Below the pieces are notes generated by a model. That model saw only the letters and a program-made list of their open reading frames with translations. It was not told the DNA's origin and ran no database searches. Positions 21,144-30,296 of a stretch of DNA of 64,000 nucleotides are shown here, piece after piece (the first letter of the stretch is position 1; every line of letters starts with the position of its first letter). A program made the translations under genes and the position numbers. Where the stretch lies: NCBI RefSeq assembly GCF_000818015.1, contig NZ_CP007511.1, positions 2,094,001-2,158,000 on the forward strand. Direction: 5' to 3'. The DNA comes from Stutzerimonas balearica DSM 6083 (lineage in GTDB: Bacteria > Pseudomonadota > Gammaproteobacteria > Pseudomonadales > Pseudomonadaceae).

Positions 21144-22469
21144 ATGTTCAACAACCAACTCAAGCGGGAGCTGTCGGCGCTTCGCGAGGAAGCCTCGATC
21201 AGCCGACAGATCAAGGACTCGCTGTACCGCGAGATGATGGTCCTCGAAGTGGACCCGCAAGGACGCATCCAGCATGCGAACGAAACCTTTCTCGCCGAAA
21301 TGGGCTACCGCCGCGACGAGTTGCTCGGCCGACCGCTCGACGGCTTGTTTTCCGCGCAATTTCGCAGCGAGGCCAACTATTCCAGGCTGCAGACCGCGAT
21401 ACGCCAGGGCGAGCATTTGTCCGGCGCCTACCGCCTGTTGCGTGCCGATGGCAAGGAGGCCTGGCTGCGCTCGATCTGGCAGCCGATCAAGGCGGCCGAT
21501 GGCGCGCTGCTGCACATCACGCTCTGCGCCAACAACCTGACCCGCACCATCGAGTCCTCGCGCGAGGCCGAGAGCGTGATCAACGCCCTGCAGCGTTCGA
21601 CCGCGGTGATCGAGTTCGACCTGAGCGGCCACGTGCTGACCGCCAACCAGCGCTTCCTCGACGGCATGGGCTATCGCCTGGAGCAGATCCAGGGCAAGCA
21701 CCACCGAATGTTCTGCGAACGAGAGGAAGCCGAGTCGGCCGAGTACCGCGCCTTCTGGGAGCGCCTCAACCGCGGCGATTTCGTGGCGGCCCGCTTCAAG
21801 CGCATCGATGCCCTTGGCCGTCCGGTATGGCTGGAGGCTTCCTACAATCCGGTGCACGACGCCTACGGCAAGCTGTACAAGGTGATCAAGTTCGCCACGG
21901 TGATTACCGAGCAGGTTCAGCGCGAGATGGCGGTGGCCGAGGCGGCGACGATCGCCTACAGCACGTCGCAGCAGACCGACCTCAGCGCCCAGCGTGGTGC
22001 GCAGGTGGTGCAGCAGACCGTCGAGGTCATGCATCAGATCGCCCAGCAGATGCAGGACGCGTCCGATGGCATCGAGGCGCTGGACAAGCAGTCGCAGCTG
22101 ATCAGCGCGATCCTCAAGACCATCAGCGGCATTGCCGACCAGACCAACCTGCTCGCGCTCAACGCCGCCATCGAGGCCGCGCGTGCCGGTGACCAGGGGC
22201 GTGGCTTCGCTGTGGTGGCCGACGAGGTACGCCAGCTCGCCGCGCGAACCAGCAAGGCGGCCGAGGAAATCGTCGGGGTGGTGCAAAAGAACCAGGACCT
22301 GGCGCAAGCCGCCGTGCACAGCATGTCGGCCAGCCGCAGCCAGGCCGAGCAGGGCCTGGAATTCGCCAATCAGGCCGGCGCGGTGATCGTCGAAATCCAG
22401 GACGGTGCGCAGCGGGTGGTCAGCGCGGTCGGCCAGTTCGCCAGTCAGCTGAACAGCGACAATCGCTAG
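21144..22469 (+). CDS. Soluble PAS-PAS chemotaxis transducer, BdlA-like
   Basis: This 441-residue cytoplasmic methyl-accepting protein has two PAS domains (about residues 25-130 and 150-255) and a C-terminal MCP signalling domain with the hairpin tip [20 protein letters not shown]. There is no transmembrane segment. The architecture and length match BdlA, which controls biofilm dispersal in P. aeruginosa, and Aer-like redox receptors. I chose ATG 21144 because upstream in-frame codons overlap the previous gene and the BdlA family begins near [10 protein letters not shown]. The ligand or cofactor (haem or FAD) cannot be decided. Confidence 0.87.
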   Translation: MFNNQLKRELSALREEASISRQIKDSLYREMMVLEVDPQGRIQHANETFLAEMGYRRDELLGRPLDGLFSAQFRSEANYSRLQTAIRQGEHLSGAYRLLRADGKEAWLRSIWQPIKAADGALLHITLCANNLTRTIESSREAESVINALQRSTAVIEFDLSGHVLTANQRFLDGMGYRLEQIQGKHHRMFCEREEAESAEYRAFWERLNRGDFVAARFKRIDALGRPVWLEASYNPVHDAYGKLYKVIKFATVITEQVQREMAVAEAATIAYSTSQQTDLSAQRGAQVVQQTVEVMHQIAQQMQDASDGIEALDKQSQLISAILKTISGIADQTNLLALNAAIEAARAGDQGRGFAVVADEVRQLAARTSKAAEEIVGVVQKNQDLAQAAVHSMSASRSQAEQGLEFANQAGAVIVEIQDGAQRVVSAVGQFASQLNSDNR

Positions 22470-22484
22470 CGGCGCACGCTGCCC

Positions 22485-22513
22485 GCACGGCCAGACAACC
22501 TGCCTGGCCGTGC
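22485..22513. terminator. Bidirectional hairpin between convergent genes
   Basis: GCACGGCCAG (22485-22494) pairs with CTGGCCGTGC (22504-22513) across a 9-base loop. It lies between the 3' ends of the PAS-MCP gene and the TonB receptor gene and could terminate both. Confidence 0.65.
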
Positions 22514-22520
22514 GCTCGCG

Positions 22521-24821
22521 TTACAGCGCGTCCCAGGCATAGCGCACGCCCAGCCAGCCGGCACGCGGCGCCCCCGGGGCGATGAACTGCTCATGGCGCC
22601 ATTCGTCCGGGTCGCTGGCGAAGGCGTTGCCGGCGCCGACAAAGGGGTTCTCCGCGAGCGCGCCGGCTGTCGCGTAGCGCTTGTCGAACAGGTTGTCGAC
22701 TCGACCGAACAGCGTCCAGCCCGGTGCGAACCGGTAATCGGCGGTGAGATTGACCACCGCATAGCCCGCCAGCTTTCCGCTGCCTTCGAATTCGTCGTTG
22801 GGCCGGTGACGGTTGTTCTCGTTGCCGCGCACGTACTGATCCGAGTAGGCCAGCACGGTGGTGCCCAGCCGCAACCGGTCGTTCAGGTTCCAGTCCAGGC
22901 CGAGCTTGAGGTTGTGTCGGGGCAACCCTGGCAGGTAGTCGCCGCTGGCGATGCGGATTTCGTCGTCCGGGCAGCCGCCCTCGCCTTCGGTGCTGTTGTT
23001 CTCGGCAAGAATGCAGGCCGAAGAGCGGAAGGTCGCATGCAGCCAGGTGTAGTCGACCCGCCAGTCCACCGGCCCCTGCGTGCCGGCCAGGCCGAACTCG
23101 ATGCCCTGGCGCTGCGTGCGGCCGAAGTTGGTGAAGTAGCCCTGGCTGCCGCCGGTGCCGACGAACAGCAGGTCGTCATGGTTGATGCTGCGGAAAGCCC
23201 CGAGATTCCAGTGCGTGCCGCCGGCCAGCTCGCCGCGCAGGCCGAGCTCCAGCGTGCGCGTGACGACCTGTTCGAGGAAGGGGTCGGCGGCCATGGCGTT
23301 GGGCAGGCTGCAGGGATTTTCGGGATCGGCGCAGCCGAGTTCGATCGGCGTCGGCGCACGGTTGCCCTGCGAAAAGCCGCCATACAGCGTCAGCGCCGGC
23401 TGCAGCTGCCAGGCAAAGCCCAGGGCCGGGTTGAGTTTGTGGTAGGTGAAGTCGCCGTCGAGGTTGTCACCCATGCGGTCGGAGTTGACCACGCGGGTGC
23501 GGTTGTAGCGCAGCGAGCCGGTCAGCTGCAGGCGCTCGGTCAGTGACCAGGTGTCGGTCGCATAGAGGCTCGAGGTGCGGGTGCGACCCAGCAGGCTGTT
23601 GACCTGCTCTTCGTCCTCGCTGGCAAGGATGCCGCGCTCGTCGGTCAGCTCGCCGCCCTGCTCGCTTTGCTGGAAGCTGGCGCGTGTGTTGTCGTGCGTC
23701 AGGCCGAAGGCAAACTGGTGGGCGCCGGCGTAGTGCGTCCATTGCAGCGCCAGCCCGTAGGCGCGCTGCGTGGTCCGGGTGCGGTTCAGCACGCCGCTTT
23801 CCGGGCCTTCGCCGATGAAGCCGTCGTCGGCCCACTCCTCGTATTCATCCTCGTATTCGTCGTTGCCGTCGCCATTGAGCGTCTGCGTGCGGGTGCGACG
23901 CAGGTAAAGGGTGCCCGATAGCCGATCGCGCTCGCTCAGCCAGTGGCTGGCCGAGAGTGCCATCAGGTGGCTCCTGTTCTCGGTCTGGTCGGGATAGGTA
24001 AAGATCGCGTCTTCGTCGCGATCATGCAGGCTTTCAGGCAGCAGGCCGTTGCCGATCAGGTCGTTGTCGGCATGCGCCAATGTCAGCGCCACGTCGGTGC
24101 TGTCGCTGGTCCAGGCGAACTTGCCGAACAGCTGCCGCACTTCGGAGGGCGAATGGTCACGCCAGCCATCTTCGTCCATGCCTTCGGCCGCCAGGTACCA
24201 AGAGAAATTCTCGTGGCTGCCGCCCTGCTCGACCGCCGCGCCGTAGCGCCCGAAGGAGCCGCCGTACACCTCGGCCGAGCCGCCCGGATGGGTATCGCCG
24301 CGCTTGGTTTGCAAGGCCAGCGCCCCGCCCAGGGTGTTGAGCCCGTAAAGCGGGTTCGAACCGGGCACGAGCGTGGCGCTGGCGAGCGCGGTATTGGGTA
24401 TCAGGTCCCAGTGCACCACGTCACCGAAGGCTTCGTTGATCCGCACGCCGTCGAGAAACACCGACATGCCCTGCGGCGTGCCCAACAGCGGCGAGGCGGA
24501 GAAGCCGCGGTAGTTGAGGTCCGCCTGGTAGGGATTGCCCTGGGTTTCGTTGAGATTCACGCTCGGCAGGCCGCGCTGCAGCTTTTCGGCCAGCGATTGC
24601 CCTCCCAATCGATCGAGCTGCCGCTCATCGAGTGTCTGCACATTGGCAGGCACCTGGTCCTTCGGCAGGTCGATGCCCGGCAGCGGAGTCGTGGCGACGA
24701 CCTCCGCAGCCTCCAGTTCGAGTGGCTCGTCGGCGTGAGCCAGGCCGGGCAACAGGCCGGCGATGGCCAGGGAAAGCAGCGTGCGCCGGGGCAGCCGGCG
24801 ACTACTGAACTGAGACTGCAT
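22521..24821 (-). CDS. TonB-dependent outer-membrane receptor
   Basis: This 766-residue receptor has a signal peptide (to about LAHA-DE), a plug domain with NVQTLDERQLDRLGG and GLNTLGGALAL, and a 22-strand barrel ending in a family-typical region (WLGVRYAWDAL). It would import a ligand using TonB energy. Its place between the PQQ enzyme and the PedS2/PedR2-like pair suggests a cofactor of the quinoprotein system (PQQ or a lanthanide chelate), but siderophore uptake is equally possible from sequence alone. The promoter region carries unusual tandem dyads (see 24922-24987). Confidence 0.9.
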   Translation of the reverse strand: MQSQFSSRRLPRRTLLSLAIAGLLPGLAHADEPLELEAAEVVATTPLPGIDLPKDQVPANVQTLDERQLDRLGGQSLAEKLQRGLPSVNLNETQGNPYQADLNYRGFSASPLLGTPQGMSVFLDGVRINEAFGDVVHWDLIPNTALASATLVPGSNPLYGLNTLGGALALQTKRGDTHPGGSAEVYGGSFGRYGAAVEQGGSHENFSWYLAAEGMDEDGWRDHSPSEVRQLFGKFAWTSDSTDVALTLAHADNDLIGNGLLPESLHDRDEDAIFTYPDQTENRSHLMALSASHWLSERDRLSGTLYLRRTRTQTLNGDGNDEYEDEYEEWADDGFIGEGPESGVLNRTRTTQRAYGLALQWTHYAGAHQFAFGLTHDNTRASFQQSEQGGELTDERGILASEDEEQVNSLLGRTRTSSLYATDTWSLTERLQLTGSLRYNRTRVVNSDRMGDNLDGDFTYHKLNPALGFAWQLQPALTLYGGFSQGNRAPTPIELGCADPENPCSLPNAMAADPFLEQVVTRTLELGLRGELAGGTHWNLGAFRSINHDDLLFVGTGGSQGYFTNFGRTQRQGIEFGLAGTQGPVDWRVDYTWLHATFRSSACILAENNSTEGEGGCPDDEIRIASGDYLPGLPRHNLKLGLDWNLNDRLRLGTTVLAYSDQYVRGNENNRHRPNDEFEGSGKLAGYAVVNLTADYRFAPGWTLFGRVDNLFDKRYATAGALAENPFVGAGNAFASDPDEWRHEQFIAPGAPRAGWLGVRYAWDAL

Positions 24822-24921
24822 CGGGTAGTTCCTTGTTCTTGTCAGGCGGATCGGGCCGAACGAGCCGGCGGGCGGCTCCCTACGTCGGTTTGGGCAGGCC
24901 GTGCTGGCAACCTGCCAGGGC

Positions 24922-24987
24922 GATTATCAGAAGGAGTCTGGCTGCGCCGACAGGGAAGATTTCCCGGTTCGTGCGGGAAAACTTCCC
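24922..24987 (-). promoter_or_regulatory. TonB-receptor promoter with tandem GGGAA-N3-TTCCC dyads
   Basis: The 398-base gap (24822-25219) upstream of the receptor holds a GATAAT -10 on the minus strand (24922-24927) without a good -35. Immediately upstream lie two identical-arm dyads, GGGAAGATTTCCC (24953-24965) and GGGAAAACTTCCC (24975-24987), 22 bases centre to centre. Relative to a start near 24915 they centre at about -44 and -66, the geometry of a dimeric activator on one DNA face. The regulator is unknown. Confidence 0.55.
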
Positions 24988-25002
24988 GGCGCCGCGGAGA
25001 TT

Positions 25003-25014
25003 GGTCGTACGACC
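25003..25014. repeat. 12-bp perfect palindrome GGTCGTACGACC
   Basis: A perfect palindrome upstream of the tandem dyads of the TonB-receptor promoter. A further dyad, GGCAGGT-G-ACCTGCC, lies at 25171-25185 close to the 3' end of the response-regulator gene and may be its terminator hairpin, though it lacks a T-run. I see no gene in 24822-25219. Confidence 0.4.
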
Positions 25015-25219
25015 TGCGCATTAGGTCTACGCCGCCTTTCGGGCACATCCAGGCAGCAGCGGCACGGCCGTGCGGCGCTGTTTGCCGGCCGGCGGGGATG
25101 GGTGAAGTTCGGAGGCACGCCAGGCGGCCGAAGGCTGCTGGGCGCGGGGCGGTAACGGGACGCGGCGGTCGGCAGGTGACCTGCCACCTGCCCGTCGACG
25201 GAGTTGAAGCGGCTGGTGG

Positions 25220-25879
25220 TCAGGCTTCGCAGAGCATGCGTTCGCCGACCCGCAGCAGGCCCTGGTCGATGGCCAGGTGTACCAGCTCGGCCTGGGAGCT
25301 GACCTCGAGCTTGTTCTTGAGCAACGCCATGTGGTTGGACACGGTCTTGCTGCTGATGCACAGACGCTGGGCGATCTCACGGGTGCTGATGCCGCGCGCG
25401 AGCATGATGAACACTTCCATCTCGCGCGGCGTCATGTCCGCCAGCCGCCCCTGGTTGGCCGAACTCGACGCGCGCTGGCAGGCCAGCTCGACGGCCAATG
25501 GCTGTTCGATGAACGGCTGTCCGGCCAGCACCTTGCGCACCGCCTCGACCAGCACGTCCGGTGCGCAACGCTTGGTCAGGTAGCCGGATGCGCCGGCGTC
25601 GAGGGCCTGCCGAACGAGAGCCTGCTCATCGTGCATGCTGAAGATCAGCACCGGCAGCAGCGGCAGGCGCTGGCGCAGGCGCCGGCAGGTTTCCAGCCCG
25701 CTGATGCCCGGCAGCCCGAGGTCAAGAATTACCAGGCTGGGCACCTCGTCCTGCACGCTCTGCAGGGCCTGCTCGCCGCTCGCGGCTTCGGTTACCACCA
25801 CTTCAGGCAGCAAGGCGGTCAGCAGGCTGGCGTAGCCCTGACGGACCACGGCGTGATCGTCGACCAGCAGAATGTTCAT
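25220..25879 (-). CDS. LuxR-family response regulator, PedR2/EraR (ExaE)-like
   Basis: This 219-residue NarL-type regulator has a receiver domain with phosphoacceptor D53 in ILDLGLPG and the Lys in GYLTKR, then a LuxR helix-turn-helix (about 148-205; LTPREMEVF ... TVSNHMALLKNKL). It overlaps its kinase gene by 4 bases. In P. putida the equivalent pair controls the switch between calcium and lanthanide alcohol dehydrogenases; in P. aeruginosa ExaDE/EraSR activates exaA. ATG 25879 is chosen because the longer frame runs into the kinase gene and the receiver begins exactly at MNILLVDDH. Confidence 0.9.
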   Translation of the reverse strand: MNILLVDDHAVVRQGYASLLTALLPEVVVTEAASGEQALQSVQDEVPSLVILDLGLPGISGLETCRRLRQRLPLLPVLIFSMHDEQALVRQALDAGASGYLTKRCAPDVLVEAVRKVLAGQPFIEQPLAVELACQRASSSANQGRLADMTPREMEVFIMLARGISTREIAQRLCISSKTVSNHMALLKNKLEVSSQAELVHLAIDQGLLRVGERMLCEA

Positions 25880-27138
25880 GTTGTCGCTCCTGTGCAGGGC
25901 AGGTTGAGATAGAGCGTCCAGCCGCGCCCCGGGCAATGCCGCAAGCGCAGCCGGGCGCCGAGACAGCGGGCGCGCTCGCGCATCGAGCGCAGGCCGACGC
26001 CGGTACCTTCGGGCGGCTGGCCGTGGCCGTTGTCGGCGACCAGCAGGCTCAGGCCGCGAGTGCCGCCACGTAGCTGCAGGCTGACCTGGCTGGCCTGCGC
26101 ATGCCGCGCGACGTTGGTCAGCGCCTCCTGGGCGAGCCGGTAGAGGTGCAGCTTGTCGTCCATGTCCAGCGAGGGCATCGTGCCGCGCAGGCGAAACCGG
26201 CATGCGATGCCCTGCGAGGCCTGCCACTGCTCGGCAAGCTGGGCGATGGCCTGCTCCAGGCTGAGATGCTCGAGCATGACCGGATACAGGTCGCGGACCA
26301 GCCCGCGAAAGCCGTTCTGCAGGTCGAGGCTGTGCTGCTCAAGGTGCGCGGCGGTCTCGCGCACGGCTTCGGGGCGGTCCGCCTGGACACGGAGCAGGCA
26401 GGCGCGCGCACGGATGCCGGCGACATACTGCCCGAGATCGTCGTGCATCACCTGCGCCAGGCGTGTGCGTTCGCGTTCCTGCAGCTCCATCAGGGTACGG
26501 TTGAGCCGCAGGTTGTCGGCTTCGGCCGCTTCCAGCGCGCCGGCCATCTGGTTGAACTGCCCGGCCAGCCGCTGGGCCTCCGGCAGACGTCGTGCCACCA
26601 GGCGTGTGGCCAGCTGCCCGCGCGATATGCGCAGCAGCCCGCCGAGCAGGTCTTCCAGCACGCCCAGTGCATGGCCGACGGCCCAGCGAATGGTAAGCAG
26701 GCTCAGTGCCAGGGCCAGGCCGAACAGCGCCAGCAACTGCAACAACGAGTCCCAGACTTCCTCGACCTCGTCGTCCGGGTTGACGGTCAGGCGGATCTGC
26801 TGGCCATCGTCGAACTGCACGGTTTTCGCTGGCATCACCTGGGGATACAGCCACTGGCTCAACCAGCGGCGATGCTGCCCTTCGGCTGTGGCTACCGGCT
26901 CTGCCCCGGCCGCGATGCGCTCGACCCGGATGTGCCGGAGGCTGTCCTGCAGGCCGCTGGCCAGGGCCTGCGGGTGGCCGCGCAGGCTGAGCGCGAGGTA
27001 GTCGACGACCTGTTGCGCGGCATCCATTTCGCGTTGCACGTCGTGCGCGGCCTGGCGCAACAGGACGCTCATGCACACGAGCGTCACCGCCGCGAAGAAC
27101 AGCGCCACCAGCAGGTAGGTGCGACCAAGGGCATTCAT
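25876..27138 (-). CDS. Membrane sensor histidine kinase, PedS2/EraS (ExaD)-like
   Basis: This 420-residue NarX-type kinase has TM1 (about 8-27), a periplasmic loop of about 100 residues, TM2 (about 132-152), a HAMP-like linker, a HisKA_3 dimerisation domain with phospho-accepting H232 in VMHDDLGQ, and a C-terminal HATPase with DNGHGQPPEGTGVGL. The loop ends in an acidic patch (D122, D123, E124, E126, E127, D130) that could bind a cation. The paired regulator is the adjacent response regulator. PedS2 of P. putida is reported to sense lanthanides; applying that here is inference. Confidence 0.9.
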   Translation of the reverse strand: MNALGRTYLLVALFFAAVTLVCMSVLLRQAAHDVQREMDAAQQVVDYLALSLRGHPQALASGLQDSLRHIRVERIAAGAEPVATAEGQHRRWLSQWLYPQVMPAKTVQFDDGQQIRLTVNPDDEVEEVWDSLLQLLALFGLALALSLLTIRWAVGHALGVLEDLLGGLLRISRGQLATRLVARRLPEAQRLAGQFNQMAGALEAAEADNLRLNRTLMELQERERTRLAQVMHDDLGQYVAGIRARACLLRVQADRPEAVRETAAHLEQHSLDLQNGFRGLVRDLYPVMLEHLSLEQAIAQLAEQWQASQGIACRFRLRGTMPSLDMDDKLHLYRLAQEALTNVARHAQASQVSLQLRGGTRGLSLLVADNGHGQPPEGTGVGLRSMRERARCLGARLRLRHCPGRGWTLYLNLPCTGATT

Positions 27139-27148
27139 CGCGCCGCCC

Positions 27149-27586
27149 TCACTTGACTACGAAACGCCCTTCCATGCCCTTGTTCTGCAGGCCCTTGCAA
27201 TAGAAGGGGTAGCTGCCGGGCTTGATCGGCAAGAAGAAGATCTCCGCTTCGCCGGCGTCCTCGAATTCCAGTTCGGTAAGGGTCATCGCCTTGATCTCGA
27301 CGCCGCCGGCCTCGACCTTGCGCAGAAAGATCGAATGGGCGAATTCCGGGGCCTGGAAAGCGCACTCCTTCTGACCGTCGGAGATCACCTTGAGCTGGTA
27401 GGCGACGCCGGTTTCCAGCTGGTATTCCTTCTGCGAGACCGCGTAGTCGCTTTCTTCGGAGCCGAACTTGAGATCCGGCAGGGCCTGGGTGCGACGGGTC
27501 AGGTCGCCGGCGGCGTGACATTGATCGAAGCCGATCAGGCTGGCGATGAACAGGGCGTTGAGCAGCAGCGCTTTGCAAGTGGGCAT
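27149..27586 (-). CDS. Periplasmic cupredoxin-like protein with incomplete copper site
   Basis: This 145-residue exported protein (signal peptide to about CHA-AG, residue 25) has a cupredoxin-type C-terminal beta-barrel. Candidate ligands are H84, C130 and M138 in YPFYCKGLQNKGM, but the His normally 3-5 residues after the Cys is missing (Asn at +5), so a classic type-1 blue centre is doubtful. It sits 10 bases before the kinase gene on the same strand. It may carry copper or electrons differently, or bind another metal. Confidence 0.75.
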   Translation of the reverse strand: MPTCKALLLNALFIASLIGFDQCHAAGDLTRRTQALPDLKFGSEESDYAVSQKEYQLETGVAYQLKVISDGQKECAFQAPEFAHSIFLRKVEAGGVEIKAMTLTELEFEDAGEAEIFFLPIKPGSYPFYCKGLQNKGMEGRFVVK

Positions 27587-27648
27587 GGGACAGCCTCGTT
27601 ATTGTTATCGGTCGCGCCATCCTAAGGCGCGGCGCCTGCGTCTTCCTC

Positions 27649-27850
27649 CTACCTTGGTAGCGATGGTGCCGACGCCAACCGGCATTGGCGGGCGCCTGCG
27701 AGCCGCACGCAAGGGCCGCGCGGCAACCTCGCAGCGCCCGAAAACCCGGGTTGGCAAGGCTGCATCGGCCCTCGCACCAGGCTTGCAGCGGGCCGTCTTG
27801 CGCGGCCAGTCCCTCGGCAGCGCTACCAAGGTAGCGACACCAAGGTAGCG
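27649..27850. promoter_or_regulatory. Three CTACCTTGGTAG-type dyads between cupredoxin and chemoreceptor genes
   Basis: The 401-base divergent gap (27587-27987) contains CTACCTTGGTAGCG (27649-27662), the near-perfect palindrome CGCTACC-AA-GGTAGCG (27821-27836) and a directly following half-degenerate copy CACCAAGGTAGCG (27838-27850), with centres 14 bases apart. One site faces the cupredoxin gene, two face the chemoreceptor. No other feature is seen in the gap. Confidence 0.55.
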
Positions 27851-27987
27851 ATCCATTTCCCGGCTCTGCCGCCGCAATATCCCTGTATTCGTGATGCCAA
27901 TTGGACATCAGTCGGCCCCGGCCGCCCTGCTCCAGCGCTTGCAGCAGGCCCTTGAGTTTCCCCTTAGTGTTTTCAGGAGTGCCAAGC

Positions 27988-30158
27988 ATGATCCCCCTGC
28001 GATCCATACAACACCGAATCGCGCTTATCGGCGGGCTGTGCCTGCTGGTGACGGCGGGCATACTCATCGGCTACAGCGTGTTTCTTGCCAGCTCGACGCA
28101 ACGGCTGGTCTCCGGCCGCGTCAGCCAGCAGGCTCAGGACGATGCGCTGCAAACCCTGCAGCATCTGGGCGGCAAGTACGCCGGCGAGATCCGCTCGGAG
28201 TTCACCGAGGCGCTGGAGGCCGCACGCGGCATGGCAACCACCTTTGCTGTCGCGAAGATGAACGGTGCCGCCAGTGGCGGCCTGCAGATGGGCCGCGATG
28301 AGGTCAATGCCGTCCTGCTGAACGTGCTCAAGCGCTACCCGAACTTCAACGGCACCTACGCCTGTTGGGAGCCGGACGCCATCGATGGCCAGGACCTGCT
28401 GTTCCAGGACGGGCAGAACGGCAACAACCTCCAGACCGGGCGTTTCACCCGTACTGGACGCGCGCGGCCGATGGCACCATCGCGGTCCAGCCACTGGTCG
28501 AGTACGACACCCTGGACAAACACCCCAACGGGGTACTCAAGGGCGGCTGGTACATCGGGCCGAAGGAAACCCAGCGCGAGAGCGTGCTCGCCCCCCTGCC
28601 CTACATCGTCCAGGGCAAACAGGTGTGGCTGGCGACCCTGTCGGTGCCGATCGTGGTCGACGGTCGCTTCCTCGGCGTGGCGGGCACCGACTACAACCTT
28701 GATTTCGTGCAGAAGATCAGCGAGGAAGTCGCGGGCAAGCTGTTCGACGGCCAGGGCGAAGTGGCGATCATCAGCGACCAGGGGCTGATCGTGGCCGAGA
28801 GCCGCAAGCCGGAACTCATCGGCCAGCATTTCCAGAAGATTCTTCCGGACTGGCAGGCGCTGCTGGGCTCCATCCAGGGCGGTGAAGAGCTCGCGCGGCT
28901 CGACGACGACGGCATGGTAACGGTGTTTGCGCCCATCGAGCTGGGGCGTACCGGCAAGCCCTGGTCGATGATGCTGCGCATCGACAAGGACATCGTGCTG
29001 GCCCAGGCCGCCGAGCTGGAGCGCGAGATGAGCGCACAAAGCGAGCGCAGCGTGCTGCAGCAAATCGGCGTAGGCGTCCTTATTTCCCTGCTTGCCGTGG
29101 TGGCGCTGTGGTTCTCCTCGCGTTCGGTGGCACTGCCCATTCGCAAGGCGGCCAACCTGGCACGAGCCATTCAACAGGGCGATCTGTCCCAGCGGCTGGG
29201 CCATCGCTCGCCGGACGAGGTTGGCCAGTTGTCGCTCAGCCTCGATCGCATGGCCGACAGCCTGCAGGAGCAGGTAGCCGTAGCCGAGCGGATTTCCCAG
29301 AGCGACCTGGCGGTCGACGTGCGTCTGGCGTCCGAGCGCGATCAACTGGGCCTGGCCTTGCGGCGCATGGTCGAGAACCTCAACGGGCTGGTGTCGCAGG
29401 TGCAGCTCAGCTCGCAGCTGATCAACGACAAGGCTGGCCAGGTGACCCACCTCAGCCAGGAGCTGGCCGGCGGGGCGACCGAGTCCGCCTCGGCGGTGAC
29501 CGAAATCAGCGCCACCATCAGCCAGATGGCGACGCAGATCCGCCAGACCTCCGGCTATGCCAGCGAGGCCAACGGGCTGTCGCGCAGCGCCGAACAGGCC
29601 GCGCGCGGCGGCAACGAGCTGATGGCGACGCTCAAGGCCGCGATGCAGGAGATCAACCAGTCCGGCCAGGACATCACCAACATCATCCGGGCGATCGAGG
29701 AGATCGCGACGCAGACCAACCTGCTGGCGCTGAATGCGGCCATCGAAGCGGCCCGTGCCGGCGAGCACGGCCGCGGCTTCGCCGTGGTGGCCGACGAGGT
29801 TCGCCAGCTCGCCGGGCGCAGTGCCGAGGCCGCACAGCGCTCGACGCGTCTGATCGAGGAGTCCAATGCGCGCACCATCAAGGGCATGGAGCTGACCGAC
29901 GAGACCGCGCAAGCGCTCGAAGCGATCGTCCAGGGCGCCGCGCAGGTGTCGCAACTGGTCGACGAGATCGCCTCGGCATCCAGCCAGCAGGCCTCAGGCA
30001 TCGAGCAGGTCAGCCTCGCCATCGGTCAGATCGACGAGGTCGTGCATCACAACAGCAGCAATTCCGAGCAGACCAGCCAGACGGCGCAAGAACTTACCCA
30101 GCAGGCGCAGCAGATGATCGTTCAGGTCGGCCGCTTCACCGTCAAACGCCTGGGCTAG
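27988..30158 (+). pseudogene. dCache chemoreceptor (MCP) with a single-base frameshift
   Basis: The coding sequence starts at ATG 27988 (AGGAGT 9 bases upstream) with a membrane helix (residues 12-34) and a periplasmic Cache domain. The frame then shifts near 28446: up to GRF (27988-28446) it reads in one frame, and [11 protein letters not shown] onward in the -1 frame to 30158. Restoring one C there gives a 723-residue receptor with second TM helix, HAMP and a full signalling domain ([20 protein letters not shown]). Both halves are otherwise well preserved, so the lesion is recent or a sequencing error. The setting suggests an alcohol- or aldehyde-sensing receptor, unproven. Confidence 0.85.
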
Positions 30159-30165
30159 GCCCACG

Positions 30166-30187
30166 GGCGGCCTCTGCGGAGGCCGCC
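30166..30187 (+). terminator. Hairpin after the chemoreceptor gene
   Basis: GGCGGCCTC-TGCG-GAGGCCGCC begins 7 bases after the chemoreceptor stop codon. The 9-bp stem is perfect but is not followed by a T-run. Confidence 0.55.
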
Positions 30188-30203
30188 ACGCGGCGCTGCA
30201 TTT

Positions 30204-30217
30204 CTACGACCTTGGTA
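30204..30217 (+). promoter_or_regulatory. CCTTGGTA operator-like site upstream of the ABC operon
   Basis: CTACGACCTTGGTA matches the exaA/pedF copy at 16927 as CTAC-N2-CCTTGGTA. It lies about 85 bases before the binding-protein start codon and so is positioned to control the whole ABC operon. Confidence 0.45.
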
Positions 30218-30296
30218 CACAGCGACTGGTACTTTCTGCATATTTCCCCACCCCGAGTCGGTTCCTATGCTGGCCGCAACCCCTGAGGAGTTGCCC

